A stretch of DNA of 64,000 nt from Pseudomonas sp. DY-1. Its GTDB lineage: Bacteria > Pseudomonadota > Gammaproteobacteria > Pseudomonadales > Pseudomonadaceae. Location: assembly GCF_003626975.1 (NCBI RefSeq), contig NZ_CP032616.1, positions 1,302,001 to 1,366,000 on the forward strand, written 5' to 3'. Both the position numbers and the translations under genes were made by a program. The notes beneath the pieces were generated by a model, which was given only the letters and a program-made list of their open reading frames with translations, searched no databases and was not told the DNA's origin. This document shows, piece after piece, positions 54,552 through 63,871 of the stretch. Numbering within the stretch: position 1 is the stretch's first letter; every line of letters starts with the position of its first letter.

Positions 54552-56323
54552 GGCCGTTTCTCCACTGGTGCCGGATTGCCGTTCGCTTCGCGCATGCGCT
54601 GCAGCTCTTCTTCCGAAACGGTTTGCGGGACGAAGTCCTGCTCCACACCTGGAACGCTGTAGTCATAAGCCCAGCGGTGCACCACAGGGAGTTTCTCCCG
54701 CCAGTTGCCATGCACGGGCGGCGTATCCGGGGTCTGCCATTCGAGGCTCGCGGCCTTCCATGGATTACCACCCGCCGGCCGTCCCTTGAAGGTGCTCCAA
54801 GCCAGGTTGATCAGGAACAGCAACTGCGCCACGCCCACGATCAGCGCCGCCACGGTGATGAAGGCATTCAACTGCTGGGCCGAATGCGGGATGAACTCGT
54901 AGTTCGGGTATGCGTAGTAACGGCGCGGCATGCCGAGGAACCCGAGATAGTGCATGGGGAAATAGATGGCATAGGTACCGAGGAAAGTGATCCAGAAATG
55001 CAGCTTGCCGAGCGTGTCGTTGAGCATCCGCCCGGTGACTTTCGGGAACCAGTGGTAGATCGAACCAAACACCACAAGTATTGGTGCCACGCCCATGACC
55101 ATGTGGAAGTGCGCCACCACGAAATAGGTGTCCGAGAGCGGGATGTCGACGATCACGTTGCCGAGGAACAGTCCGGTCAGGCCGCCCACCAGGAAGGTGA
55201 CGATGAAGGCCAGGGCGAAGAGCATCGGCACCGTCAGGTGGATGTCCCCATGCCAGAGGGTCAGGGTCCAGTTGTAGACCTTGAGGGCGGTAGGCACGGC
55301 GATCACCAGGGTGGTGACGGCGAAGAAAAAGCCGAAGTACGGATTCATCCCGCTGACGTACATGTGGTGGGCCCAGACCACGAAGCTCAGCACGCCGATG
55401 GCAACGATGGCCCAGACCATCATGCGGTAGCCGAAGATGTTCTTCCGCGCGTGTGTGCTGATCAGGTCCGAAACCAGGCCGAAGGCCGGCAGCGCGACGA
55501 TGTACACCTCTGGGTGGCCGAAGAACCAGAACAGGTGCTGGAAGAGGATCGGGCTGCCGCCCTGGTGGTCCAGTTGCTGCCCCATGGAAATCAGCGCCGG
55601 CATGAAGAAACTGGTACCCAGCAGACGGTCGAAGAGCATCATCACCGCGCTGACGAACAGCGCCGGGAAGGCCAGCAGCGCCAGGATCGACGCCATGAAG
55701 ATGCCCCACACCGAGAGCGGCATGCGGAACAGTGTCATGCCGTGGGTACGTGCCTGCAGCACGGTGGTGACATAGTTCAGGCCGCCCATGGTGGCGGCAA
55801 CGATGAAGATCGCCAGGGATACCAGCATCAGCACGATGCCCCACTCCATGCCCGGCGTACCCTGGGTTATGGCCTGGGGTGGATAGAGTGTCCAGCCCGC
55901 CCCGGTCGGGCCGCCCGGAACGAAGAAGCTGGCCAGCAGGACCAGTACCGAGAGCAGGTAGAACCAGTAGCTGAGCATGTTGACGTAGGGAAAGACCATG
56001 TCCCGCGCGCCCACCATCAGCGGGATGAGGTAATTGCCGAAGCCGCCGAGGAAGAGTGCCGTCAGCAGGTAGATCACCATGATCATCCCGTGCATGGTCA
56101 TGGCCTGGTAGTAAGTGCTCGGGTCCATGAATTCCAGGCTGCCGGGGAAGCCGATCTGCATGCGCATGAGCCCAGACAGCACCAGGGCGATCAGGCCCAC
56201 GAAAATCGCGGTCAGGGAATACTGGACGGCAATGACCTTGTGGTCCTGGCTCCAGATGTAGCGCGTGAAGAAGCTCGTCGGCTCGTGTAGCGCCTCGGCT
56301 TCGGCATGCTCGACGTGGGCCAT
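54548..56323 (-). CDS. coxA: Cytochrome c oxidase subunit I
   Basis: A 591-aa haem-copper oxidase of A1 type. QAMTMHGMIMVIYLL provides a low-spin haem ligand His, LFWFFGHPEVYIVALP the Cu-B ligands with the Tyr and the proton-uptake Glu, VVWAHHMYVSG the other two Cu-B His residues, and FVVAHFHMVMG the low-spin and high-spin haem ligands. NYLIPLMVGARDMVFPYVN is the D-channel segment. It reduces oxygen to water. A long opposite-strand frame (54443-56290) is an artefact. Confidence 0.95.
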   Translation of the reverse strand: MAHVEHAEAEALHEPTSFFTRYIWSQDHKVIAVQYSLTAIFVGLIALVLSGLMRMQIGFPGSLEFMDPSTYYQAMTMHGMIMVIYLLTALFLGGFGNYLIPLMVGARDMVFPYVNMLSYWFYLLSVLVLLASFFVPGGPTGAGWTLYPPQAITQGTPGMEWGIVLMLVSLAIFIVAATMGGLNYVTTVLQARTHGMTLFRMPLSVWGIFMASILALLAFPALFVSAVMMLFDRLLGTSFFMPALISMGQQLDHQGGSPILFQHLFWFFGHPEVYIVALPAFGLVSDLISTHARKNIFGYRMMVWAIVAIGVLSFVVWAHHMYVSGMNPYFGFFFAVTTLVIAVPTALKVYNWTLTLWHGDIHLTVPMLFALAFIVTFLVGGLTGLFLGNVIVDIPLSDTYFVVAHFHMVMGVAPILVVFGSIYHWFPKVTGRMLNDTLGKLHFWITFLGTYAIYFPMHYLGFLGMPRRYYAYPNYEFIPHSAQQLNAFITVAALIVGVAQLLFLINLAWSTFKGRPAGGNPWKAASLEWQTPDTPPVHGNWREKLPVVHRWAYDYSVPGVEQDFVPQTVSEEELQRMREANGNPAPVEKRP

Positions 56324-56359
56324 TGCAAGCCCTCCGTAACGCAACGGGTCCGTCCGGTT

Positions 56360-57814
56360 CTACGGCGCCTGTTCCTGCTTCGCGGCGTCGGGATTGGCCC
56401 TGGACTTGATGAACGCGATGATCGCTTCCAGTTCAGGGTCGCTCGGGGTGAAGGCCGGCATCACCGGCGGATACCCCTTGACCACGGCCACCGCGGGCTG
56501 GAGCACCGACGCCTTGAGGTAGGCCTCATCCACTTTTACCTGGCTACCATCGGCCAGGGTTTCGGTCTTGCCGTAGAGCCCTTGCCATCCGGGTCCCACG
56601 CCCTGGCTGCCATCGATGGTATGGCAGGCCAGGCAACCGAGGGACTCGGCCAGTTGCCGGCCCTGCTCTGTTGCATCGCTTGCTGCTCCCGGAGCGTTCT
56701 GCTGCTGTTGACCGGCGGCGCTCAGCGACTGGATGAACGCGATCAGGGCGGCCAGCTCATCCTGGTTGAAAGTATAGGGCACCATCACTGGCGGATAGCC
56801 TTGCACCAGGCGGGCCTTGGGATCGAGGATGGACTCCTTCAGGTAGGCGTCGTCCACCTTCGCGCTGCTGCCGTCCACCAGTTTTTCGTCGCGGCCGTAC
56901 AGATCCTTCCAACCCGGTCCGAGACTGGCACTGCCGTCCTGGCTGTGGCAGGCGCGGCAACCGTGGGATTCCGCCAACTGGCGGCCCTTCTCGATCAGGC
57001 TGCCTGGGCTTGGCTTGCTGGCAGTGGTCAGGGTCTGGGCGAAGGTGGGCTGGGCGGCCAGCCACTGGTCGAAGGCCGCGACCGGCTCGACGAACATCAT
57101 CCCGCGCATGTTGAAGTGCCCTACCCCACAGAACTCCGCGCAGAGGATCTCGTACTTGCCGGCCACCGTAGGGGTGAACCAGAAGTGCGACACCATGCCG
57201 GGGACCATGTCCATCTTTCCGCGTATCTGCGGGATATAGAAATTGTGCAGCACGTCCTTCGAGCGCAGCAGGACCTTCACCGGACGGTCCAGTGGCAGGC
57301 GCACCTCGTTGTTCTTGATCAGCACGTCGTCCTGGCCAAGCGGGTCCTGCGGGTCCAGCCCCAGCGGGTTGCCGGCATTGACCCACTTCACGTCAGCGCG
57401 GCCGAGCTGGCCATCCTGGCCGGGAAAACGGAAAGCCCACTGCCATTGCTGGGCGATCACCTCGAGCGGGTAGGCATCCTTGGGCACCTGGACGAAGTCG
57501 CTGTACACCACCAGCCCCGGCGCGAGCATGCCCATGATGCCGATGGACGTGACGATGGTGAGCCACCACTCCAGCTTGCGGCTCTCTGGCTCGTACTTCG
57601 CACGCCGGCCTTCGCGGTGACGGAAGCGGATGATCGCCACCGCCATGAAGCCGACGATGGCGACGAAGAACACGCCGGTGATGAGCAGCGTGATGAGCAG
57701 CGTGGTGTCGATGGAACCCCAGTTGGAGGCAGCCGGGGTCAGGTGCCAGGGCGCCAGGAGGTGGAACAGCACGGACGCGACAACGATGATGATCAGGATG
57801 ATTGCTATCGCCAT
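56360..57814 (-). CDS. coxB: Cytochrome c oxidase subunit II with two C-terminal cytochrome c domains
   Basis: A 484-aa protein: helices at about 3-20, 36-58 and 85-105, then a CuA domain with CAEFCGVGHFNMRG (both Cys, Glu, His, Met ligands), followed by two tandem c-type domains, each with a CxxCH site, CRACHS (about 310) and CLACHT (about 415). The domains are paralogous (KGYPPVM and QGYPPVM, ILDPKA and VLQPAV). This di-haem layout differs from the usual single-c subunit II of caa3 oxidases. The start at 57812-57814 puts the first helix at the N-terminus. Confidence 0.93.
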   Translation of the reverse strand: MAIAIILIIIVVASVLFHLLAPWHLTPAASNWGSIDTTLLITLLITGVFFVAIVGFMAVAIIRFRHREGRRAKYEPESRKLEWWLTIVTSIGIMGMLAPGLVVYSDFVQVPKDAYPLEVIAQQWQWAFRFPGQDGQLGRADVKWVNAGNPLGLDPQDPLGQDDVLIKNNEVRLPLDRPVKVLLRSKDVLHNFYIPQIRGKMDMVPGMVSHFWFTPTVAGKYEILCAEFCGVGHFNMRGMMFVEPVAAFDQWLAAQPTFAQTLTTASKPSPGSLIEKGRQLAESHGCRACHSQDGSASLGPGWKDLYGRDEKLVDGSSAKVDDAYLKESILDPKARLVQGYPPVMVPYTFNQDELAALIAFIQSLSAAGQQQQNAPGAASDATEQGRQLAESLGCLACHTIDGSQGVGPGWQGLYGKTETLADGSQVKVDEAYLKASVLQPAVAVVKGYPPVMPAFTPSDPELEAIIAFIKSRANPDAAKQEQAP

Positions 57815-58136
57815 GTTCCCGTCGCCTCGTTCCTGATGCTCGTGCGCGGTCGTGCGTGCGACGGTCATCGGCTGTACAGCAGAATCACATTCTGGCTTCC
57901 GGCATGACCGGATGCTCGGCCTCTGTTCCCCCAGTGGCAGATTTCGTGGCAAGTATAGTCGCTGGTTGCAGGCTGCCCTGCTCCCCACAAACGCCGATCC
58001 CGCGCGGCACGGAATTACACTTCGGCAGCGATGGATGAAGCCGAGAACTCATGGCTTTCATCCACCGGAAGACCGTTCATACCTTTTTTAGAAAAGAGGC
58101 TTGCTCGTGGAGAACGATCGTTCTACCATCTTTCAC
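57815..58136. other. 322-bp intergenic region between cox operon and TetR gene
   Basis: It contains the likely promoter of the cox operon and of the tetR-type gene and, near the latter, a perfect 12-bp palindrome (58112-58123). No credible gene. Confidence 0.55.
58112..58123. promoter_or_regulatory. Palindrome, candidate TetR operator
   Basis: GAACGATCGTTC, a perfect 12-bp palindrome 13 bp before the TetR-family start codon. Autoregulation is suggested by position; a motif search is needed. Confidence 0.55.
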
Positions 58137-58700
58137 ATGGACAGCAAATCAACTACCGATGTCAAAGATAAACTTCTCGAAACCGCCGAAGACCTGATTT
58201 ACAGAAACGGTATCAATGCCACTGGCATGGACCTTCTGGTCAAGACTTCCGGGGTTGCGCGCAAGAGTATCTACAAATACTTCGGAACCAAGGACGAATT
58301 GGTAGCAGAGGTATTGAGGCAGCGTGACGAGCGCTGGATGAACTGGTTCAGAAACGAGGTCGAAAAGGCCGAGACGCCCGAAGCGCAGCTGCTGCAGATA
58401 TTCAGCGTGCTCAAGGGCTGGTTCGAGTCGGACGGCTTCAGGGGCTGCGCCTTCATCAATACCGCAGGTGAAACGGGTGACCCTCAAGACCCCGTTCGCC
58501 TGGTTGCCAAAGAGCACAAAGAAAAGTTGCTCGGTTTCGTACTGGGGATTTGCCAGCAATATGGAGCCGTCGACGCGGACGCCCTGGCCAGGCAGTTTCT
58601 AGTCCTGATCGACGGCGCCATTACCGTTGCCCATGTACTCGGTGATAACAACTCGGCAGACAACGCACGGCAAGTTGCGCAAACGCTTCTGGGTAAATAG
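58137..58700 (+). CDS. TetR/AcrR family transcriptional regulator
   Basis: A 187-aa regulator. The HTH reads [40 protein letters not shown], the pattern of the subgroup with TetR_C_11-like ligand domain. The ATG at 58137 is preferred to a TTG in the frame upstream. It is 58 bp ahead of the DUF1348 gene, likely co-transcribed, and near the cox operon on the other side. Confidence 0.92.
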   Translation: MDSKSTTDVKDKLLETAEDLIYRNGINATGMDLLVKTSGVARKSIYKYFGTKDELVAEVLRQRDERWMNWFRNEVEKAETPEAQLLQIFSVLKGWFESDGFRGCAFINTAGETGDPQDPVRLVAKEHKEKLLGFVLGICQQYGAVDADALARQFLVLIDGAITVAHVLGDNNSADNARQVAQTLLGK

Positions 58701-58758
58701 GAAGTCATCGTTCGGGCAACTTCAAACTTTGAACCTCTATTTGTATTGGAGACTTTCC

Positions 58759-59238
58759 ATGTCCTCTAACGCTGAAGTTCGTCCGCCGCTTCCCCCTTTC
58801 ACCCGCGAGTCGGCCATTCTCAAAGTCCGCCTGGCCGAGGATGGCTGGAACAGCCGCGATCCGGAGAAGGTCTCGCTGGCGTACACCCTGGATACCAAGT
58901 GGCGCAACCGCGCCGAATTCGCCTTCAACCGCGCCGACGCCAAGGCCTTCCTCACTCGCAAATGGGCCAAGGAACACGAGTACCGCCTGATCAAGGAACT
59001 CTGGGCCCACTCCGACACCCGCATTGCCGTGCGCTATGCCTACGAGTGGCATGACGATTCCGGAAACTGGTTCCGTTCCTACGGCAACGAGAACTGGGAG
59101 TTCGACGAGAACGGGCTGATGTTCAACCGCTACGCCTGCATCAACGACCTGCCGATCAAGGAGTCCGAGCGTAAGTTCCGCTGGCCCCTGGGCCGTCGCC
59201 CTGACGATCACCCGGGACTGTCCGAACTGGGGCTGTGA
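58759..59238 (+). CDS. DUF1348 family NTF2-like protein
   Basis: A 159-aa protein with [32 protein letters not shown] and [33 protein letters not shown] and [31 protein letters not shown], the DUF1348 signature. Often induced by xenobiotics and TetR-regulated. Function unknown. Confidence 0.92.
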   Translation: MSSNAEVRPPLPPFTRESAILKVRLAEDGWNSRDPEKVSLAYTLDTKWRNRAEFAFNRADAKAFLTRKWAKEHEYRLIKELWAHSDTRIAVRYAYEWHDDSGNWFRSYGNENWEFDENGLMFNRYACINDLPIKESERKFRWPLGRRPDDHPGLSELGL

Positions 59239-59287
59239 CCGCAATCCCGGACTGGGATTTCCCGTTCGCAAGCCTATGTCCCCAATG

Positions 59288-59310
59288 CGTGGCGCCGAAG
59301 GTGCGCCACG
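59288..59310 (+). terminator. Terminator after the DUF1348 gene
   Basis: CGTGGCGC/GCGCCACG with a 7-base loop, followed by TTCTTTC, 50 bp past the stop. Confidence 0.7.
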
Positions 59311-59472
59311 TTCTTTCATCGACCCTATCTATGCAGCCCCCCACTCAAACAGCCACCCCACAGCAACATCGATAGACCGCACTGATTGATCGGTCATCAT
59401 CAGCGATTGGACGTAAGGGCTGGCACCGCCTTAGCTTTCGCCACACGTACTTCACTGGTGCCCGGTACTCCG

Positions 59473-60372
59473 ATGATCGTCCGCCCGAAACCCAACCTGC
59501 TCGACATCCTCACCACCCTCAAGGGCTCGATCGCGCGCCACATCGCGCTGCGCACAGTGATGATCACCCTGCTCGCCTGCCTCATCGTCGTAGTCGAAAA
59601 CCTGCATCCCGACTGGTTCATCAAGGTCAACGCCATGCCCTTCACCCTGCTGGGGCTGTCGTTGTCGATCTTCATGAGCTTTCGCAACAACGCCTGTTAT
59701 GACCGCTGGTGGGAGGCGCGCAAGGCATGGGGCCAGGTCATCATCGAAGTTCGCTCGTTCATCCGGCAGAGCGTGACCATTCCCGATGCAGCACTGCGCG
59801 AGACGCTGCTGCGCGAGCTTTGTGGTTTCGCCCATGCCCTCAACGCCCGGTTACGGGACGAGGACGAACGGCAGGCGGCACGTCCCTGGCTGAGCGGCCC
59901 CTCCGAAGCCTACGGCCTCAATCCAAGCGACGGCATCCTGCGGCATATCGGCAGCGAATGCGCCCGACTGGCCAGTCGCGGCGAGATCAACGAATGGCGC
60001 TACACCCTGCTTGAAGCCCGGCTGACTGGTCTTGGCACGGCGCAAGCCACCTGCGAACGGATCAAGGGCACGCCCCTGCCCTTCCCCTACACCCTCTTGC
60101 TGCACCGCACGAGCTACATCTTCTGCCTGCTGCTGCCCTTTGCCATGGCTGGGCCCCTGGGCTGGCTGGCACCCATCATCACCATCTTCGTTGCCTACAC
60201 CTTCTTCGGCCTGGATGCCATCGGCGACCAGCTCGAAGACCCCTTCGGCCGTGACGAAAATGACCTGGCGACCGACGCCATGGTGCGCACCCTGGAGCGG
60301 GAGATTCTCGATGCCCTGGGCCAGCGTGAGCTGCCGCCGGCACCGACGCCGCAGGACTACGTCCTCACCTGA
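59473..60372 (+). CDS. Bestrophin family ion channel-like protein
   Basis: A 299-aa membrane protein with four transmembrane helices. MIVRPKPNLLDILTTLKGS and SLSIFMSFRNNACYDRWWEARKAWG are the bestrophin RW(L/W)-type signature; LDAIGDQLEDPFGRDENDL the C-terminal acidic motif. Bacterial bestrophins form pentameric ion channels. The ATG at 59473 is used as the family start. Confidence 0.9.
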   Translation: MIVRPKPNLLDILTTLKGSIARHIALRTVMITLLACLIVVVENLHPDWFIKVNAMPFTLLGLSLSIFMSFRNNACYDRWWEARKAWGQVIIEVRSFIRQSVTIPDAALRETLLRELCGFAHALNARLRDEDERQAARPWLSGPSEAYGLNPSDGILRHIGSECARLASRGEINEWRYTLLEARLTGLGTAQATCERIKGTPLPFPYTLLLHRTSYIFCLLLPFAMAGPLGWLAPIITIFVAYTFFGLDAIGDQLEDPFGRDENDLATDAMVRTLEREILDALGQRELPPAPTPQDYVLT

Positions 60373-60378
60373 CGACGG

Positions 60379-61272
60379 TCAGGGCGCCACATAGGGCTCG
60401 ATGAACCGGCAACCGAGCAACTCATCCAGGCGCTTGCCATCGCTCAGGCGACGAAACAGCCCCGGCGTCATCCAGGGGGCATATCCATCCACATTGGGCG
60501 CACCGAGTCCGGCCTCCAGGTCCGGGATCAGCAGCGTGCGGGTCTCGAAGGAAATCCTCGTGAGTCCGCTGCTGTTGCCCACTCCGGCATGGGCATGGGC
60601 ACCCGAGAAGGCAATCAGCTCCCCCGGCTCCAGCAAAACCGGCGCACCTTCTTCCGGCAGTTGTTCGAGCAGATGGGGAATCGCCTCATCCGCATCCACC
60701 GAATTGCGTCCGTTGCTATGGGAACGCTGAAGAATTGCCTGCATGTCGAACTCCGCACTGGTGTTGGGCAGCGACTGACGCCACAGACGCGGATAGATCG
60801 CAAAGGTTCGCTCGGCCGAAATCGGGTAGATCGGCGCCCACCAGTTGGTCTGGCCGTAGAGGTTCGAGCCCCAGGTGTCCCGGTGGAACGCGATCGTTGC
60901 CGTGGTGCGTGAGCGCGGAGCGACTTCACCGGGTTGCTGATGTGGCTGGAAGCGCAAATGCAGCCGATCGCAGGCAAGATGCTCGACCTCGAAGCCCAGC
61001 CCCTCCAGCAGATCGCGCCAGAGCGTTTGCACCTCCGTCGAACGGATGAACTCCTGCTGGCACTGCGCAAAGCATTGGGTTTGCCGAGCGTGGGAAAGAT
61101 GCAGATGGATGTGCTCCGGGCGGTGGGGATACAGGCGCGCCTCCAGCAGGTCGCGAGAGAGGGCCACCAACTGCTCCATGGCGGCCTGCCCGCTGAAGCG
61201 GAGAATGTCTCCGGCGTAAATGCGCGACTGGAATCCGCGCGGCTCGAAAGGCGTCGCGAGCGAGCTGTACAT
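60379..61272 (-). CDS. 2OG-Fe(II) dioxygenase-like protein (PhyH type)
   Basis: A 297-aa protein. AFHRDTWGSNLYGQTN gives His-x-Asp, AFSGAHAHAGVGNSSG a distal His, and TRISFETRTL the Arg that binds 2-oxoglutarate. This is the fold of phytanoyl-CoA dioxygenase-like enzymes, but the family is too distant to assign a reaction. It converges on the bestrophin gene with a 6-bp gap. Confidence 0.72.
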   Translation of the reverse strand: MYSSLATPFEPRGFQSRIYAGDILRFSGQAAMEQLVALSRDLLEARLYPHRPEHIHLHLSHARQTQCFAQCQQEFIRSTEVQTLWRDLLEGLGFEVEHLACDRLHLRFQPHQQPGEVAPRSRTTATIAFHRDTWGSNLYGQTNWWAPIYPISAERTFAIYPRLWRQSLPNTSAEFDMQAILQRSHSNGRNSVDADEAIPHLLEQLPEEGAPVLLEPGELIAFSGAHAHAGVGNSSGLTRISFETRTLLIPDLEAGLGAPNVDGYAPWMTPGLFRRLSDGKRLDELLGCRFIEPYVAP

Positions 61273-61498
61273 GATCGAAGGATTTCCTGGGTGGCTGGAA
61301 CCCGACTCTAGGAATCAGCCGCGCCCGGCAACAGCGGCAGAAGGCTGCACAAAATACAGATCAGCCCGGCGCGGCTGATTAAACTCCTCACGGCACCTTC
61401 ACACCTGTAGCGTTGTCGCGGATTTCTGGCGGTACCGATGCCGCCATTGCGTTTACTGAACCTATGACTTCGCTGAATCCACTTCGAGGAGAGATGAC

Positions 61499-62284
61499 AT
61501 GGACCTGGGAATCACAGGGCGCTGGGCAATCGTCTGCGCCGCCAGCAAGGGGCTCGGCAAGGGTTGCGCGGCAGCCCTGGCTCGCGAAGGCGTCAACCTG
61601 GTAATCAACGCCCGTGGCCAGGACGCGCTGGAGGCCGCAGCCAAAGAACTGCGGACTCAAAATCCGGGGATCGAAGTACGCAGCGTAGCTGGCGACGTCG
61701 CCCTGCCCGAGGTGCGCCAGGCTCTGCTCGATGCCTGTCCGCAGGTGGACATACTGGTGAACAACGCGGGTGGACCACCCCCTGGCGACTTCCGTGACTG
61801 GAGCCGCGAAGACTGGCTGAAGGCGCTTGACGCCAACATGCTCGCCCCCATCGAGTTGATCAAGGCAACCGTGGACGACATGGCGGCGCGCGGCTTCGGT
61901 CGCGTGGTCAACATCACGTCCGGGGCGGTGAAGGCCCCAATCGATGTACTCGGCCTGTCCAATGGCGCTCGCAGCGGGCTGACCGGCTTCATCGCCGGCC
62001 TGGCGCGCCAACAGAGGTTGGCCGGGTGCAATGTGACGCTGAACAACCTGCTGCCCGGCGCCTTCGATACCGAGCGCCTGCAGAAGACCCTGAAGGCCTC
62101 AGCCAATGGCGCCAACAGCCTGGAGGAAGTCGCGGAGAGACGTCGCCGCGCCATTCCAGCCGGACGCTTCGGAAGCCCGGAAGAATTCGGCGCCTTCTGC
62201 GCGTTCATTTGCAGCGTTCATGGCGGCTACCTCACCGGCCAGAACCTGCTGCTCGACGGCGGTGCCTATCCGGGCACCTTCTAA
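61499..62284 (+). CDS. SDR family oxidoreductase (FabG-like)
   Basis: A 261-aa short-chain dehydrogenase. GRWAIVCAASKGLGKGCAAAL has a Gly-rich loop with A-S-K-G-L-G, NNAGGPPPGDF the NNAG region and VVNITSGAVKAPIDV the catalytic Ser, but at the YxxxK position LSNGARSGLTGFI is seen, so Tyr and Lys are missing. This AxSKGLG subgroup often lacks standard catalysis. Ends with GAYPGTF. Confidence 0.88.
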   Translation: MDLGITGRWAIVCAASKGLGKGCAAALAREGVNLVINARGQDALEAAAKELRTQNPGIEVRSVAGDVALPEVRQALLDACPQVDILVNNAGGPPPGDFRDWSREDWLKALDANMLAPIELIKATVDDMAARGFGRVVNITSGAVKAPIDVLGLSNGARSGLTGFIAGLARQQRLAGCNVTLNNLLPGAFDTERLQKTLKASANGANSLEEVAERRRRAIPAGRFGSPEEFGAFCAFICSVHGGYLTGQNLLLDGGAYPGTF

Positions 62285-62319
62285 GCGTTCCCGACCGACA
62301 ATCGCCGACGACAAGAAAA

Positions 62320-62339
62320 GGCACCCTGTAGAGGGTGCC
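62320..62339. terminator. Bidirectional terminator
   Basis: GGCACCCT/AGGGTGCC with GTAG loop between the converging SDR and SRPBCC genes; an A run on one side gives a T run on the minus strand. Confidence 0.75.
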
Positions 62340-62362
62340 TGATAGCAGAACCTGGAAAGTGA

Positions 62363-62773
62363 TCAACCTTCTAGGGTTTGCTTCAACGCTGCGAGTCCCC
62401 CCTTGTAGATCTCTTCGAACATCGCTTCGGCTTCCGCCTCACTGATGCCATCGGGCGTGAAGGAACCGAACCACTCGACTTTGCTGCCATGGCCATTGGC
62501 GAGTACACGCAAGGTGGCCTGGTAATCGCGAACCGGAGCTGGGCCCTGGAGGATGGTGTAGGTGTAGCTGCGTTCACTTTCGCTGAAAGCCAGCAGGCGT
62601 TCGATGATGGTCTTGCCTTCGATGCTCTGCAGCGTGCGGATGCGACCACCTTCGCTCAGAGCGCTCTTGGGAATGTACGGCAGCCAGTCAGGCAGTGAAT
62701 CGAAGCCACCAATCAGTTGCCAGACCTGGTCGGCGCTGACGTGAAGGTCTATGGAGGCGTAGGCGTTGCTCAT
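62363..62773 (-). CDS. SRPBCC (START-like) family protein
   Basis: A 136-aa protein. ASIDLHVSADQVWQLIGGFDSLPDWLPYI is the START/PYR1-like N-terminal helix-grip motif. Binds a hydrophobic small ligand in the family. It lies 87 bp downstream of the aldo/keto reductase gene on the same strand, likely in one operon. Confidence 0.88.
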   Translation of the reverse strand: MSNAYASIDLHVSADQVWQLIGGFDSLPDWLPYIPKSALSEGGRIRTLQSIEGKTIIERLLAFSESERSYTYTILQGPAPVRDYQATLRVLANGHGSKVEWFGSFTPDGISEAEAEAMFEEIYKGGLAALKQTLEG

Positions 62774-62860
62774 GGACTTATCTCCCGGGGCGCTGGCCCC
62801 TGAAATCGATCGAGAATTTTTGGAGCCAGGCCCGGCTGACCGCAGGGCCTGGCGAGGTGC

Positions 62861-63871
62861 TTAGTTGGCAGGTACCGGTGCCTGGGCCGCGATCAGGCCC
62901 TGCTCGCGCAGCGCTTGCCAGAAGGCCGCCGGAATCGAGGCCGACAGGGCGGCATGATCCTCATTGGCGTGCAGCACCCGGGTGGAACCAGGAATCACCG
63001 CCACCACAGCAGGGTTTGCCAAGGCAAATTGCAGGGCGGCTGCCTTGATGTCGACACCATGATGCTGCGCCACGTGGCGGATGCGTTCGAGCTTGGCCAG
63101 AACCGGAGCCTGCGCCTTCTGGTACTCGAAATGCTCACCACCGGCAGTCACGCCGGAGCTGTAAGGGCCACCGACCACGATCCCGACGCCTTGCGCAGCC
63201 GCCGCCGGCATCACCCGTTGCAGTGCACGCTCGTGATCCAGCAACGAATAGCGACCGGCAAGGAGGAAGCCATCGGGTTGCGGCTCTTCGAGGTCGAGAG
63301 TGAGTTCGATGGGTTCGACACGGTTAACACCCAGGCCCCAGGCTTTGATCACACCCTCTTCCCGCAATCGGGTCAGGACTCGGAAGGCACCTTTGCGCGC
63401 AGTCTCGAAGCGCTCGAGCCACTCATCGCCGTAGAAGTCCTGGGCGATGTCATGGATCCAGACGATATCCAGGCGGTCTGTCTGCAGGCGCTTGAGGCTT
63501 CCTTCGATGGCACGCAGGGTGCCATCGGCTGTGTAGTCGTTGACGATGCGGTTCTTGTTGCCGTGCTCGAACAGCCCGCTCTTTTCACCCAGTTCGCGGC
63601 TGGACGGGTCCTCCAGTTCGTCGAGGATGATGCGGCCAACCTTGCTGCTCAGCACATATTGATCACGCGGGCGACCGGCCAGGGCGGCGCCCAGGCGGGA
63701 TTCGGAGAGGCCGGCGCCGTAAAACGGTGCCGTGTCGAAGTAGCGCACACCGTTGTTCCAGGCAGCATCGACGGTGGCCTTGACCTCTTCCTCGGTCACT
63801 GCGCGGAACATGTTGCCCAGCGGAGCAGTACCGAAGCCAAGGGGATGAGTGATCAGAGACTTGAGGTTCAT
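62861..63871 (-). CDS. Aldo/keto reductase
   Basis: A 336-aa TIM-barrel oxidoreductase: RYFDTAPFYGAGLSESRLGAAL supplies catalytic Asp and Tyr, LDIVWIHDIAQDFYGDEW the barrel strand and ALQFALANPAVVAVIPGS the NADPH-binding end. Resembles D-threo-aldose 1-dehydrogenase/pyridoxal 4-dehydrogenase-type enzymes. Substrate not assigned. First gene of the pair with SRPBCC. Confidence 0.93.
   Translation of the reverse strand: MNLKSLITHPLGFGTAPLGNMFRAVTEEEVKATVDAAWNNGVRYFDTAPFYGAGLSESRLGAALAGRPRDQYVLSSKVGRIILDELEDPSSRELGEKSGLFEHGNKNRIVNDYTADGTLRAIEGSLKRLQTDRLDIVWIHDIAQDFYGDEWLERFETARKGAFRVLTRLREEGVIKAWGLGVNRVEPIELTLDLEEPQPDGFLLAGRYSLLDHERALQRVMPAAAAQGVGIVVGGPYSSGVTAGGEHFEYQKAQAPVLAKLERIRHVAQHHGVDIKAAALQFALANPAVVAVIPGSTRVLHANEDHAALSASIPAAFWQALREQGLIAAQAPVPAN

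Noticed and set aside
54443..56290. 615-residue frame opposite coxA
   Set aside because: Reverse of the oxidase gene; His/Asp-rich translation arises from reversed membrane-helix codons.
56306..57907. 533-residue frame opposite coxB
   Set aside because: Reverse of the subunit II gene, which has CuA and haem motifs.
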